A stretch of 64,000 bases of DNA from Lepidostoma basale (lineage: Eukaryota; Arthropoda; Insecta; Trichoptera; Lepidostomatidae): positions 310,001-374,000 of the forward strand of contig JAHDVF020000864.1 in the NCBI GenBank assembly GCA_022606425.2, read 5' to 3'. The notes under the pieces were generated by a model. It ran no database searches, was not told the origin of the DNA, and saw nothing but the letters and a program-made list of their open reading frames with translations. Shown here piece by piece: positions 1 through 11,139 of this stretch (within the stretch, counting starts at the first letter, position 1; the number at the start of each line of letters is the position of its first letter). A program made the translations under genes and the position numbers.

Positions 1-504
1 ATTAGCCTGCTAGTGGATTATCAAATGTGTCAGGAAACAAACGTCCAACCGTTTTTTTATCCGAGTTAATGGAGCAGAATACGTTATTTAAGAAAATTTA
101 AAGTGACTTGTTTCACTGTTAACAAGCATCGAGAGGCATAAGAAAGACAGAATATTTAATATGCTACTCCCATAATACAAAATATAATGTCAAACCATCT
201 CTAATGCGTTCCTGGTACTATGTTGTATTTTTATAATATTTTACCTGTACTTAATAGATGCCTTGAACATTTTCCTGTTTGTAATGTCTTTTGAGTTAAT
301 AAACTGATTTGATTGATAATGCAATTTCTAGAAAACGAACTGTTTTCAGCAATAAATATTTATTTTCAACTTTTACATCACTGTTTAGGTAATAATAAAG
401 AAAAAAACTTGTTCTTGAAGTAGAAGTTTTTATTTATTAAAAATTAACAAATTTGATGGGACGCCTACCGAAGGTAGCCTAACTGTCCTGAAACATGTCC
501 TCTT
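1..504. other. AT-rich unique DNA, nothing recognised
   Basis: No repeat family, exon or RNA gene could be supported here. Short ORFs are present but have no recognisable protein character. Confidence 0.5.
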
Positions 505-720
505 TAAATTTAAGATATACTTCAATGAGAGGTGGCTTGGAAATTTTGAACGAATAGAAAATGAAAGAATGATTTAAAAGATTTGTATGTGTGAAAAAAG
601 TAGCCGAGAAGGGTCGATAAAACATTAAGCAATATAGAAGTAGCTCGAGAGATTTGTCAATATAGAGCAATGTGGAGAACCTTCCTTTACAAGTACTCTG
701 TCTACACCTCTAGCGCGTGA
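505..720 (+). mobile_element. degraded 3' fragment of LINE-A non-LTR retrotransposon
   Basis: Translation in broken frames recalls the C-terminal part of the LINE-A ORF better preserved at 22.1, 29.9 and 45.8 kb: a stretch like RWFGHMER (here RWLGNFER), then ENERMIKK, then VAREICQYRAMWR near 640-680, corresponding to EEAREICQERKVWQ elsewhere. Several stops and frameshifts make it non-coding. The usual 3' end (GGCGTGATGG plus TTAG tail) is not recognisable, so the copy is old or truncated at the 3' side. Confidence 0.5.
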
Positions 721-783
721 AGGTTAGTTATTTATAACTGTGAATGGATATTATAATTGTAGTGTATTGCTCTACAATTATTT

Positions 784-925
784 TATTATTTTTATAATGA
801 ATTAAATCACTATTTTCCACATGTCTATTTTTCTCGACGCGTTTCGAAGGTTTTACAACAGAATCATCGGGAGGACGGTTTAAATAATTCGTTATTATGG
901 AATTCCACAGCATAAACGCCTTAAA
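784..925 (-). repeat. foldback repeat family A, half copy with hammerhead-like core
   Basis: Reading the minus strand, the core CCGATGA (864-870) is followed by a hairpin region and by GAAACGCGTC (845-836), then GAGAA. GAA plus the self-complementary ACGCGT plus C is the stem III side of a hammerhead ribozyme. The base U4 of the core is C here. Downstream flank sequence ending in TGGAATTCCACAG (898-911) is shared with the copies at 4.5, 6.4 and 9.0 kb. The second inverted arm is mostly missing. Confidence 0.6.
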
Positions 926-1924
926 TTTATAAAATATATGTATATTTTTTTCTTGTATTTTAATATTTTTTTAACGAAAACATCAATTAATCATTTTATT
1001 TTATTTGCAACGTTATTTTTCAATTAACACAGTATAATACATTAATTAATTGGAACCGCGTATTGACAATTTTAATTAGTTCTGCGAAAATAACTCTTGT
1101 CTATAGACGATTAGTTTAAAGTAATTTTTTTATTATATGTAAAATAAATCTTCATTTCAATCACGTTGTCTGACATCGCACCCCCGGCTGTTCCATTCCC
1201 CCGCCTTCGCCCCTGCCCCGGGGAAAACGACTGTTTTCTAAAAATGTTCCGCCACAATATCCTTCGAGGAAACTTTTCAACTGGTAATTTTATTTACGCA
1301 TTTCACTAGATTGAGTTTATATATTTATTTTTAAACGTCATGGTTTTCTTAGTAATTTTGTTACAAGTTTGATAAGTATTTCTCTCAAAAGCCCTTTGCA
1401 AAAAAGTTTTTATATGATTATTTGTTTATTACTAATGATTCTGTGGCAAATTTTGGACTAACGACGCATATCGAATGAAATTCGATTAATTTTAACCCCT
1501 TGTATTACAGAATTGAGTGAGCCACGTGGTAATAAATTCCGTAAAAAACGAGAAACACGAGCCTAACCCGTGGTAGGTACTTCAATCGGAACAAACGTAA
1601 ATACACGAGTCCGGCTCGTGGTTCTTCGGAACATACGTTTTCATGTTATTCATTTTTTCTGTAAATCTATTATATATAAGTATTATATTCTTTTGTTTTT
1701 GAAAATTTGGTTTGGTTCATGTGATGCTCCTGTTAATTTGGAAATATTTCGCGTATAAGTGAATTGTTTTTGTCAATTTAACTGTTGCCGCACATTATAA
1801 TAGTTAATTGTGTCACGTAATACGTTTGTGCTGTTTTGCTGTTAAAATTATATTAGTTTTATCGTTTTTATAAAGAATTTTGACAGGTGTAGAAATAAAT
1901 TTTTCATTTGTTCCAATGACAATT
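926..1924. other. AT-rich unique DNA with a small GC-rich patch
   Basis: Nothing gene-like is supported. A C-rich patch at about 1180-1232 contrasts with its surroundings. The 62-codon ORF at 1570-1758 has no recognisable motif. Confidence 0.45.
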
Positions 1925-2449
1925 TGAATAATTTCTTTAATATTATTTCAAAGTTCTTGCTGGTTAAATGCCTAATTACAGCTAATTTAAAAAAAATGGT
2001 GGATACGTGTAACATAAATTAAATAAACACAAAAGTCCGGATTGTCCATGTCAACATGTGCAACATCGAAAAAAACATTATGTGTTATTACATTATGTGC
2101 TAAATTAAAAAAAAACGGCGGATTCGTGGAACATTAATTAAATAGACAATATGTGCACCGTCTAAAAAGAACATTTTGTGATAAATTATTTTTATTTTGT
2201 TATTTTATTTTATATCATTGTATTTTACATTATTTATTTTAGATTTATTTTGTGGGTGTTGCACGATCGAAGTGTGCGCGGGAGATGCCTATTGGTGGCG
2301 ATGAGGTTCGCAACCCCATCACACCGCGTCTCCCGCGGAGCGAAAAGAGAAGGATGGAGTGCCGCATCAGTAAAAGTGTGACAGTCCATTCTTTCTGCCT
2401 ACCCTTTCAGGGAGATGGCGTGATGGTTAGTTAGTTAGTTAGTTAGTTA
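1925..2449 (+). mobile_element. SINE-1: non-autonomous element sharing the LINE-A 3' end
   Basis: The distal 60 bp (CAGTCCATTCTTTCTGCCTA, then the GGCGTGATGG end and a (TTAG)n tail at 2427-2449) are nearly the same as the end of LINE-A. The upstream body (about 2255-2380) has no LINE coding homology and recurs at 29.0, 47.4, 48.9 and 51.4 kb. The body has a perfect 9-bp inverted repeat, CGCGGGAGA (2277-2285) and TCTCCCGCG (2329-2337). GAGGTTCGCAACC (about 2303-2315) resembles a pol III B box with a mismatch. Further 5' sequence also matches the copy at 48.7 kb, and a roughly 95-bp segment there (1980-2190) is tandemly duplicated in this copy. The exact 5' end is not established. Confidence 0.7.
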
Positions 2450-3649
2450 TATAAGATATTACTATATTTATACGATTGAATATTACTGTTTTTCCGCGAT
2501 TTTTCAAACATGAGTACAAATTAAGATTTTTTTTATAAATTATAATTTGCAATTGTTCAAGTAGACGAAGAATGAACAACTAATGGCTCGATGAGTGATA
2601 AATTCTCATTATTTTTGTATGACCTTACTACATTGGAATGCGTAGGACTAAATGTATTATTTTTTTGGAAGCATAAAGTGTATTTTTAATCAAATTTCTA
2701 GGGTATTTTAAAGGTTTTATGTCTTCAAATAAATTATTTAATTTGAGTTTCAGTTTTAACTTTCGTCGTGCATATTATTACGCCTATAGTAGACGGCTGC
2801 AAATAATATTTTTAGGACAAAGAATATAGCCGGAGAGAGCTGCGGTACTTTTGCACCGCTAAAGTTACGACGCATTTTATTAAAGATGTACATTTGCAAC
2901 TGGTAGCGCTGTACACCGGAATTCTCGCTTCTATGAACCTTATAAAATTGCTTCGTGAATTATTTGCGCATTAAACATAAAATTTCTCTTGGAAAAAAAA
3001 TATAGAATAGCGAGATTTTTCAGCGATTTGCCATTGGCACAATTTCAAAATTGCGAAATGAAAAAACGTCATAACATTAATTTTGTCGTGGCACAAGTTC
3101 ATTTTTATCCTTCATGGGAGATCATAGCTTTTTGTTGAGTTCATTACACAGTGTACGAAATCGAACGCATTATATTTAATGTCTTCAATTACGGTGTCAT
3201 TTTTTTCTGTCATCTACTACCATATTCATGAATTTCATTCCATTTATCCCTTTTTTTAATATTGTATATTTATTTTGTTTTCGGTCGATTGCAGACTTCA
3301 ACGTAAATATTATAATGAACTGAAAAAAAATTGTCATTTACAACTAACGTGATTGTAAATATTTATATTACTGGAATTTTTAAATGTCTTTTTCAAATAA
3401 AATACAAACCAACACTTTATAACGTTTGTATTATAAACAAGAGTTAATATTACAAACGGTTATATATTTTTTTATTGGAACAATGTTTTTTCCACGTTTT
3501 AAGTTTTTTCTTTTAGACATTTTTCTAATTTATTATATATCTTCATCGGAAGAATGATAGGATCTGACAGAAAAATTACATATTCATCATGAAATTTTTA
3601 AGGGGTTAAAAATATTATAGTTACTGAAAGACGACTTCGTTTTTTTAGT
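2450..3649. other. AT-rich unique DNA, nothing recognised
   Basis: No repeat family seen elsewhere in the window, no splice-bounded ORF and no RNA gene found by eye. Confidence 0.45.
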
Positions 3650-3990
3650 TTATTTTATTAACACTTTTTTCTACTTCTGTTTGCATTCTGAAGTTTAATA
3701 AAAACACAATCATCAAAGGGGTTGTTTTTTTTTTATAATTCGCAAGTACTTAACAAAATAGTATTTCATTAAGTCCTTTTCTATCTCATAGTCTTGTTTT
3801 TATGCGACTCCATTTTTTTTAATTAACGCTTTGTTCTAATTTTGATTTTATTATGAAGTTTATTAAAAACACAAAGAATTATCAAAACGGTTGTTTTTTT
3901 TTATATATAATTCATAAATTCTTTACAAAATGGTATTTCGTCAAGTACTTTTCTATCTTATTGCCGTATTTTTGGACTGCCACCAAGCCA
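3650..3990 (+). repeat. two-copy tandem duplication, period about 165 bp
   Basis: A segment starting GAAGTTTAATAAAAACACAA at 3690 is repeated starting GAAGTTTATTAAAAACACAA at 3855. Both continue with a GGTTG(T)n run, an AATTC motif, ACAAAATRGTATTTCRTYAAG and TTTTCTATCT. The copies have diverged by substitutions and small indels, so the duplication is old. Confidence 0.75.
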
Positions 3991-4337
3991 CCAATGATTT
4001 ATATTTTAATTCTTCATTTGGGAACTATTTCCTTGATAGCTTGTGCTTCTCCGCTCCTTGTGTGAAGTTCGGTGTAGCATGTTTTGTTCTCATTACACGG
4101 CTAAAGTTTATTCTAACGACTTTGTTCTGCTACATTAAATGTATTTACCCAGCTGATGTGGAGGAGGTGCCCCCTGCCAACTTTTATTAAGCGAGAACGC
4201 AACGGTGATACTAGAATTTAATTCTACTCCTTGTAACAAAATTCACAAATGAATAAGATAACGTTATTAAGACTTCTATAGTTATTAAAATAATCGCGGC
4301 TCGTTGTTGTTTCAGTGCACGGTGTTTTGAAAAGTTA
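3991..4337. other. unique DNA, no supported gene
   Basis: An 86-codon ORF (3930-4190) crosses the tandem duplication and has no recognisable family features. I treat it as chance. Confidence 0.4.
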
Positions 4338-4600
4338 ACATTATTTTTATGAATTAAAAAAAAATGTTTTTTTCCACTTTTGAGTTACTTTTTCTTAGTT
4401 TAACACCTTCATCATCGGGAGATCGATATAAATCAAACTAATATATATTTTACCAAATTATTAGAACCTAAGTACAAATGTAACACGTGTTAGTTAAAAT
4501 TAGATAGTTTACTAAAAAAAAACAGTGTTTTAATTTAATTATAAAAAATAGTCATTATGGAATTCCACAGTGTTAAAGCCTTAAGTTTATCAAAAATTAT
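4338..4600. repeat. foldback repeat family A, eroded copy
   Basis: Minus-strand arm at about 4355-4435 contains CCGATGATGAAGGTG (complement of CACCTTCATCATCGG) and the AAAAAGTAACTCAAAAGTGG flank, but the GAAACATGTC segment is deleted. The plus-oriented outer flank with TGGAATTCCACAGTGTT occurs at 4558-4576. The hammerhead is therefore destroyed here. Confidence 0.6.
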
Positions 4601-4969
4601 CTTTTTTTTTTCACTTGTCGTGTCAATATCCCTTGAAGTTAAATAAAAATACGAGAAATAGCTTATTTATCCTCAGCTACGCTAAAGAGCACCCGTACTA
4701 ATCCATACCAGTAATAATCGTTTTACGCGACATGTCTTTGACCGATTCGTCAATTGTTTATTATTATTATTATTATTATTGTTATTAATCTTAATATATT
4801 TCGTAATTTGCGATTTATATTCAATATAAAAATTGTTCAACACATCTGAAATAATCTTATAAGTTTTGTCAATTACCATTACCATTAACGTTATCCATTA
4901 ACGGATATTTAAATCTAAAGTAAATTTATTCTTAACGATTACTTTTCATTTTTAAGAAAAGTTCTCATA
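4601..4969. other. AT-rich DNA with ATT microsatellite
   Basis: A (TTA)n run lies at about 4759-4790. Nothing else is supported. Confidence 0.5.
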
Positions 4970-5222
4970 TGCACAAAACCAACATGGCAGACGATGCTCT
5001 TTCCGGATGTGAGCAGTAAAACATGTCAGTCCGATCCTCCGCTGACCCCAAAAGCAGTCGCACCAGAGTGCGGAATAAGCCCGCACTTAGTGGCTCAGAA
5101 AGCACTGGCGCGCGCTCACTTTACTCGCGTCCGCACGCCTCCCGTAGCCATGGACTGGGCCTGAGTAGAACCCTCGCTCAGTTAGTCCGCACTGAAGGAA
5201 TCCTCTCCCGCATTTGAATGTG
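4970..5222. other. GC-rich unique island
   Basis: This block (about 5010-5215) is much richer in G, C and CpG than its surroundings and contains no repeat shared within the window. A 64-codon ORF (5023-5217) spans it but shows no recognisable domain, and I see no convincing splice sites around it. Possible readings are a conserved noncoding or regulatory element, an unrecognised exon, or a fragment of an unrelated element. Confidence 0.3.
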
Positions 5223-6300
5223 ATTCTCCGATGTTTACTCACCCGCGAGTACTTACCGATGTACTGCGAAATTTCAGAAAAATATTTGTATGATCGAGTT
5301 ATTTTTCCATGTTACGATGCTAGCAAAATATTTGCTCAGAGATAACAGACATTCGGAATACTCTTCCGGTTTTGTCTTCCGTGTATTATTATTTTAATTA
5401 AATTCTGAAGCTGAACGGCAAACATTTCATTAAAATTCACCGGAACATCAATTAATAATCTCCGCCGATGTAAAAGTTTTGTACGAATATGATTTAAACA
5501 AATATTTCTCTACCCTTGTCGGACTTTCGAACTTTGAGGATCGATCGCCATTATGATACCGGAGACGAAAATTCTAATTTTACGGCCCTGCGTAGAATCT
5601 TGTCCTCACCTACGACGTTATGTTCGTTCATTTCGACGAACACGTGATTACATATAATATTGTACGTATCATACGGAATCAGAAATTATTTTTATCGTTT
5701 GGTTTTTAATACCAATTGAGACCAAAGTTATCAACATCTCAATTTTGAGGCATGTGAAACTGTTATACATACGATATACTTATAGTTTTAATATTCAAAC
5801 CCATATCGTATATATTTTCGAGTTACTCCTCAAAGATAATGGATAAAGTATATTTGATGCGTGTTTCATTTGTAAATTTGGTTAATATATTTCTCTTGAA
5901 ATCCAATTAAAAGTCACAGCTTCATTCGGAATCATCTACAAAAAAAACGGAAACATTTTTAAATTATTCAAATTTATTTTTACGATCCGATGATTTTTGA
6001 GCTGTAGGCGTAAAAAAGAAAAGTTAACAATTTATCGGGTATCTTTAATTTCTTATACGATCATAACTTATACTTTATTATTCTCTTTATTGTTCAGTAA
6101 CCTTTAATAACTTGAAAGCGATTAAAGAAGACGATTCCATTATCTTGTAACTGGACCAATTCCTCTTCGGAGCGTTATTCAATTTGTTCTATTAAATTAC
6201 TCGGTAACTTCCATTAATAGAAAGTCAGTATTATATCACATCATACGTATAGTATAATATTTTATTTTATTATGGTTTTATCTATATATTATTACTTGCA
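5223..6300. other. AT-rich unique DNA, nothing recognised
   Basis: No supported repeat, exon or RNA gene. Confidence 0.45.
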
Positions 6301-6317
6301 TTCACTTTTTAATAATT

Positions 6318-6445
6318 TTGGTTAGTTTATATCGTTCTCCCGATGATGAAGGTGAAAGGCCTTTGAAACATGTCGAGAAAAATAAACTCAAAAATGAAAA
6401 AAAAAACAGTGTTTTATTTCATAAAAATGGAATTCCACAGTGTTT
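6318..6445 (+). repeat. foldback family A copy with near-complete hammerhead fold
   Basis: Reading plus: TTCTC (6335-6339) pairs with GAGAA (6375-6379) as stem I. The core CCGATGA (6340-6346) differs from the canonical CTGATGA only at U4. GAAGG (6348-6352) and CCTTT (6360-6364) form stem II with one extra T at 6347. GAA (6365-6367) is followed by the self-complementary ACATGT (6368-6373) and C6374 at the cleavage position. The 3' flank with TGGAATTCCACAGTGTT (6428-6444) is shared with other family A copies. The 73-codon ORF across it is incidental. Confidence 0.65.
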
Positions 6446-8839
6446 ACGCCTATCTAAAATTAAAAAAATATTATTTATTTCACTAAATTTATGTTTAAAT
6501 ATGTGTACATTTAAGCACCATTTTAAAACAATTTATTGAACAACAAAGATTTGGCGAAAGAAAGAAAGATGTTTGGCGAAGAGATAAACTCTTTTATACT
6601 TATTATTATTTAAATTTTTTTGCTTTTAAATATTATAGTTTTTCATGAAAATGCTAAATATCTATCGTCAAAGCGGAAAATTTCAGGATTTTGATTCCTC
6701 CCCTGTCAGCATCACCAGGGGTAGGTTGATTCTAGTATCTTTGTTCAATGAAGCAAATAAATAGATTTTCATTAAATTCCTTGCGCTTTAGAATATTTTC
6801 CGCTTGTGAGCGTCTAAAATATTATAAAATTAACTAAAAGGTAGTACTAAAAGGCTTAATTAATCACTTAAATCTTGGTTCAAATTTCTTAAACCTTTCC
6901 CCGATTGTCTCATCTCATCAGAATTAATCTGCCGGATTTTGCGTTTTGACTTCCGATTTCGTTTTGCTACCTTCCCATTATATTGATTCGTTGGTCTTTA
7001 GAGAAAACTCAAGTTAGTTCAACCGTTCAAAAAAACTCTTAAGAAGTTACATGCGACAGCTTTCCGAAATTCACAATGAAATTTCAGCGTGATAAAATTT
7101 AAATTAAAATTCGTAGTTCGCTAGTTTGACATTTTCGGTTATGTTTGGATGCTTTGTAGTTCTAGGAAATCCTGTGAATAATAAATGTTTCTGTAAACTC
7201 TGTTGTTCAGTAGTTTCGAAGTACTCGATGTGAATGAAAGATTCCTTTCGACAATTTCAGTACAAATCCTGATGTTGTTTCATTTTAGCATTGAAGTTGA
7301 AATTTATGTCAAACAGTTATACTACATACAATAAGTCGTACTTGCTGTCATCTATAAGAGACATTTATCGAAGTTTGCAAGTTCTTTTAATCATCATTAT
7401 TGTTAGAATTCCTCGATGTTTCAAATAAAAACGATACCTTTATATACAGAAATACTCCTACAGGTACTTTATCTGACAGCGACTGTTATCTTTCTATTTG
7501 CTATTTGAACAAAGCGCCTGTATTTCCCTAGCATCCGTTTTTCTGACATCTATGTGGTCGCAGCCTAGGATTGAAATAATGCCAGGGGTTAAAATATACT
7601 ATTTTCGCACAAACGCTCGTTTTTATTTTGTTCCCACATTTTGGACATTTTTATAAATAAATTTCTTAATCTGCAATTCAGCAGACATTTCTTCCATTCA
7701 TTTTTGTCAGTTTAGCATTAAATTATTTTCCTATTTTCGAAAATTTTATCTAAACATATTAATTTATTTTAATGTTTAATAAACTTGATATTAACACTAA
7801 AGATTTTCATAATTATGAACTGTTTTAATAACTGTTGTTTGTTTTTATTTTTAAAAATTTGAACCCGTATGTTAAAATTTTGAGACTTTTCACGGTAATA
7901 ACTCAATATTGACTACCGACTTTTGAAATCTAAAAGATTTGTTTATTTAGAGCATACGTGGAACAGATCAGTATAAGATTTATTGACGTCTTAAACATTA
8001 CATAAAACAGAGTGTTTATTTTTCGACTCATTACATTTAATATTATATATGAGAATTTTAATAGAATTGTGTAATATAGCACATTATTTTTCGTACCAAA
8101 ATAACTCATATGTCAGTGAATGATTATTCGCTTAAGTTTTTTTATCAAAAGTTTTCCTTTGATAAATGTTAGTATCGTTATTTTTTGTTTGTTTAATATT
8201 GACATAGAACATTTGAAAAGCGAACAGTGCAATTAACCGCTTTCTCTGTGATGAGCCCAGGAGTTCCACTAAAGGGAAACAAAAAACTCTTTTTAATTCT
8301 CCGTAAATTTCCACCGGGACTGGACTGTCAACGGGTTGGGCGGGTTGCATCTATCGATTCGTGTATTTTGCCTTTGAGTTTTTCGCGAACGGTTCGGTCT
8401 AGCTGAGGCCGTATCGCTGGCTATAGCCGCCTGTTAATTCTGGGGAAAGGAAAACATGAACTAGGATGGCGGTGAATCCGATTCCGCAAATTAAAGTTTT
8501 CAAATTGAAAATGCATCTAGTTGGTAAAGAGTCTTTCGCGGGCTATAATCCCAGCTCTGAAGTGATTTCATTTTGCGTTGCTCTTTCTAAAACATGATAA
8601 TAGTATTTCATTGAATCATTTTAAACATGATAATTTTCTCATTCATTTAATTAAAAAATAATTTCCACATATGTATACGTTATTTTTAATATGGCTTCGA
8701 AAACATTTATTTCACATTCGCATCGCATTGAGTGACTCATTAGTGGAAAATCTGATTTTATTATCTCATTTAATATCGTCCTTTGACGTTTATCTAATTA
8801 TTAAACAATAAGAATATTGACGAATGTTTATGAATAACA
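6446..8839. other. AT-rich unique DNA, nothing recognised
   Basis: No repeat shared with the rest of the window and no supported coding sequence. A moderately GC-richer patch sits near 8380-8480. Confidence 0.45.
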
Positions 8840-9042
8840 CTGTTTTTTTCCACTTTTGAGTTTATTTTTCTCGACATATTTCGAAGGCTTACACTTCCAT
8901 CATCAGGAGAACGATATAAACTTTCTATCGATTATATCGTTCTCCCGATGATGGGGGTGTAGTAAGCCTTCGAAACATGTCGAGAAAAATATACTCAAAA
9001 GTGTTTTAATTAATAAAAATTCGTCATTATGAAATTCCACAT
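8840..9042. repeat. foldback family A, complete inverted pair of hammerhead-like cores
   Basis: Two arms lie back to back around a short AT spacer (about 8920-8932). The left arm read on minus (8911 to 8868) gives TTCTC, the canonical core CTGATGA, TG, GAAG with CTTC as stem II, GAA, ATATGT (self-complementary with G-U wobble), C, then GAGAA closing stem I. The right arm read on plus (8940-8986) gives TTCTC, CCGATGA, a decayed stem II, GAA, ACATGT, C, GAGAA. Both arms continue outward into the same AAAAATATACTCAAAA-type flank. The left arm keeps all invariant hammerhead core bases. Confidence 0.7.
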
Positions 9043-10220
9043 TCTTAAAATTATCTAAAATTATTAAGATTATTATTTTTATCTAATGATTTCTACAAGA
9101 ACTAGAAGCGTTTATGTTTATAATTTATTATTATATACCCTGTTAGATTCTACAAAAGAACCATTCTTGCAAATTGGATGGATTCTCATTTGGGAAATTC
9201 GTCTTCTACCGCCATTACGTTTTTTCTCAAACCTTACTTGAATTTTGTGTCGCAAGATTAGCTTTTCCCCCCCATACAATAGTTAAGTTAAAAAATTTTT
9301 TTTAAATATTTTACGAACTTTCAATGTTCTTTTTTTTATTTTTTTATTTATTTAATTATGATATCTCTATCAAAATATTTATGTTCTAATTTTATAATTT
9401 CTTTGTAGAAGTTATAATTAGTTTTATTCCATTTTTTGTAGTTTTGGCCGATTTTGGCAAATTGCTGGCATCAAAATATGATTATTGTTATTTGAATTTT
9501 CTTATTAGAAGTTCATTGAAATAAAAATAAAATGAAATCGGTCAGAACTAGAAACCAGTGGAATGAAACTAAACGTACTTTTTTTTTCAAAAATATTTAC
9601 TTTTTTATTTGTATGGATCGCGTTGGGTCTTAATTATTATTTTCAATATTTACCTTAACCAACCAATAGCAACGGAAAACTTCCAAAATATTTACTTTCT
9701 CCGTGAGAAAAAATACGTAAACATTTCCTTGGGCACTTATGGGATCGCGCAAATAAAATCACTTTGGACTGGAAATTCGTTTTCTAATTAGTTTTGAAGT
9801 TACAGTATAATCTTGTTGAAAATTATATGTAAGACGTGTAACTTTTCAGCATAACGAAATTTGCTTACTCGCGACTTATTTGTGAATCGCTAATTCGCGC
9901 CACACTAACAAAACACGAAAGTGATTAAGAGTTTTAATAAAGACGAGCGTTCGATTAAAATGGGAAAAGTTTTGTATTGGAAACAGAGGGATAGAATTCC
10001 TTGCTAGTATATTCCACCATCAGTGGCGTTAAGTAATATGTGAACATTTGATTCAAGTAAACAGAGTTGTAAAGAAAGTGAACAGGCGAGACATTATTTT
10101 ATACGGTGTTATGTTAACGCCTTAAATATTATGAAATAAATCTAGCGTGTATTTACGTACTTTATAATAACATAAACAAGTAATAAAAAGGTACTATGGT
10201 ATTGTAACACATAGATGACA
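9043..10220. other. AT-rich unique DNA, nothing recognised
   Basis: No repeat shared within the window and no supported gene. ORFs here are short and low-complexity. Confidence 0.45.
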
Positions 10221-10224
10221 CATT

Positions 10225-10490
10225 TAACCAAAAGAATTCTTCAAAAGTCTGAGATGAAAATACTGCAAACTATAGTAGGGAAGACTCTCAGAGACAGAGC
10301 TATTGTAGATACTCCGATATAAGAGAGATCTGTCAGACAGAAAACATTGCGAGATGGGACAGGATTGTACGGCAGTACTGGAGAGACCACGTGAATTGGA
10401 TGAACGGAGCAAGAATTCCCCACTAGGTTGGCCACAATATACCCGTGGGACATCGCCTGCCAGGTAGACCGCCAAAAAGATGAATAAATA
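10225..10490 (+). mobile_element. 3' fragment of a non-LTR retrotransposon (not LINE-A)
   Basis: Plus-strand translation gives a LINE C-terminal tail: EMKILQTIVGKTLRDRA, then ARWDRIVRQYWRDHVNWM, then HRLPGRPPKR near 10455-10478. This order (KTLRDR, RW, GRPPKR) is typical of the region after the reverse transcriptase in many arthropod LINEs. A stop follows ARIPH and the frame shifts around 10315, so it is dead. The two longer minus-strand ORFs over it are shadows. Confidence 0.65.
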
Positions 10491-10665
10491 TCTGGTGTTC
10501 CAATTCTTACGAATTGTACAGTATTCGCAAAATGTAGAGATTTCAGAACATTTTCTCGGTGTGAGTATGGAAGGTCAGTTTACCTATTTTAGATGATTTT
10601 AGATCCTTTATCGTTGAAATACGTGTATTTATGTTGCTAGTAAACCAAAATCTTTAATAAGCATT

Positions 10666-10728
10666 ATGAATCCCTTGTCACAGATCGTCAGATCTATCAA
10701 AAGAAGAAGAAGAAGATGAATCCCTTGT
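10666..10728 (+). mobile_element. extremely 5'-truncated retroelement insertion with GAA tail
   Basis: The 13-bp sequence ATGAATCCCTTGT occurs at 10666-10678 and again at 10716-10728. Between the copies lie only 37 bp, ending in AAGAAGAAGAAGAAG. This is the form of a target-primed insertion that copied almost nothing but the tail. Other LINE ends in the window (28.0, 55.8 and 60.5 kb) have similar GAA-rich tails. Confidence 0.65.
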
Positions 10729-10820
10729 AAGAACAGATCAATGATCTAAAATAAAAGATTGAAGAAGAAGAGTATTAATAAAATTTAATGGATCGTCATT
10801 CCAGGTTTTATTAACTTAAA

Positions 10821-11101
10821 CGTGACCGACATATGATATTTGCTTGATTTGTTGCCACGTTTTTCTAGGTCATCCTCTATGTATAGTTCCGTTTACGTCG
10901 TTTACATATACTTTCCATACTACTCATTAATTTCGTGTGTCCAAACCATTCTAATGATTCTTTCATTATTTTTATCATCACTTTTTTTCTCACTGTATTA
11001 TTTTTTTTGCATTAGACACTCTCATTTACAGATTTACACACATTATTTTAAGATATCTCATTTCTATTGCATTTATTCTACATTCACCCTTCTTTTGTCA
11101 G
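10821..11101 (-). mobile_element. LINE-A fragment lacking its 3' end
   Basis: Read on minus, it matches the LINE-A C-terminal segment seen at 22.1 and 45.8 kb: the region encoding ESRINAVEMRSLRR (about 11050-11095), GSLRWFGHMER-like sequence (about 10945-10975) and RGRPRKTWH-like sequence (about 10840-10880). Indels break the frame. The conserved end (GGCGTGATGG, TTAG tail) is absent, as the copy stops near the HVTDIQYLI region. Confidence 0.7.
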
Positions 11102-11139
11102 TTAAATCAGTTTATCGTAATTTTTAAGAGATGTTCTTA

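Noticed and set aside
2427..2449. TTAG repeats as telomeric sequence
   Set aside because: The unit is TTAG, not the insect telomeric TTAGG, and it always follows GGCGTGATGG at LINE-A or SINE-1 ends or sits between target duplications.
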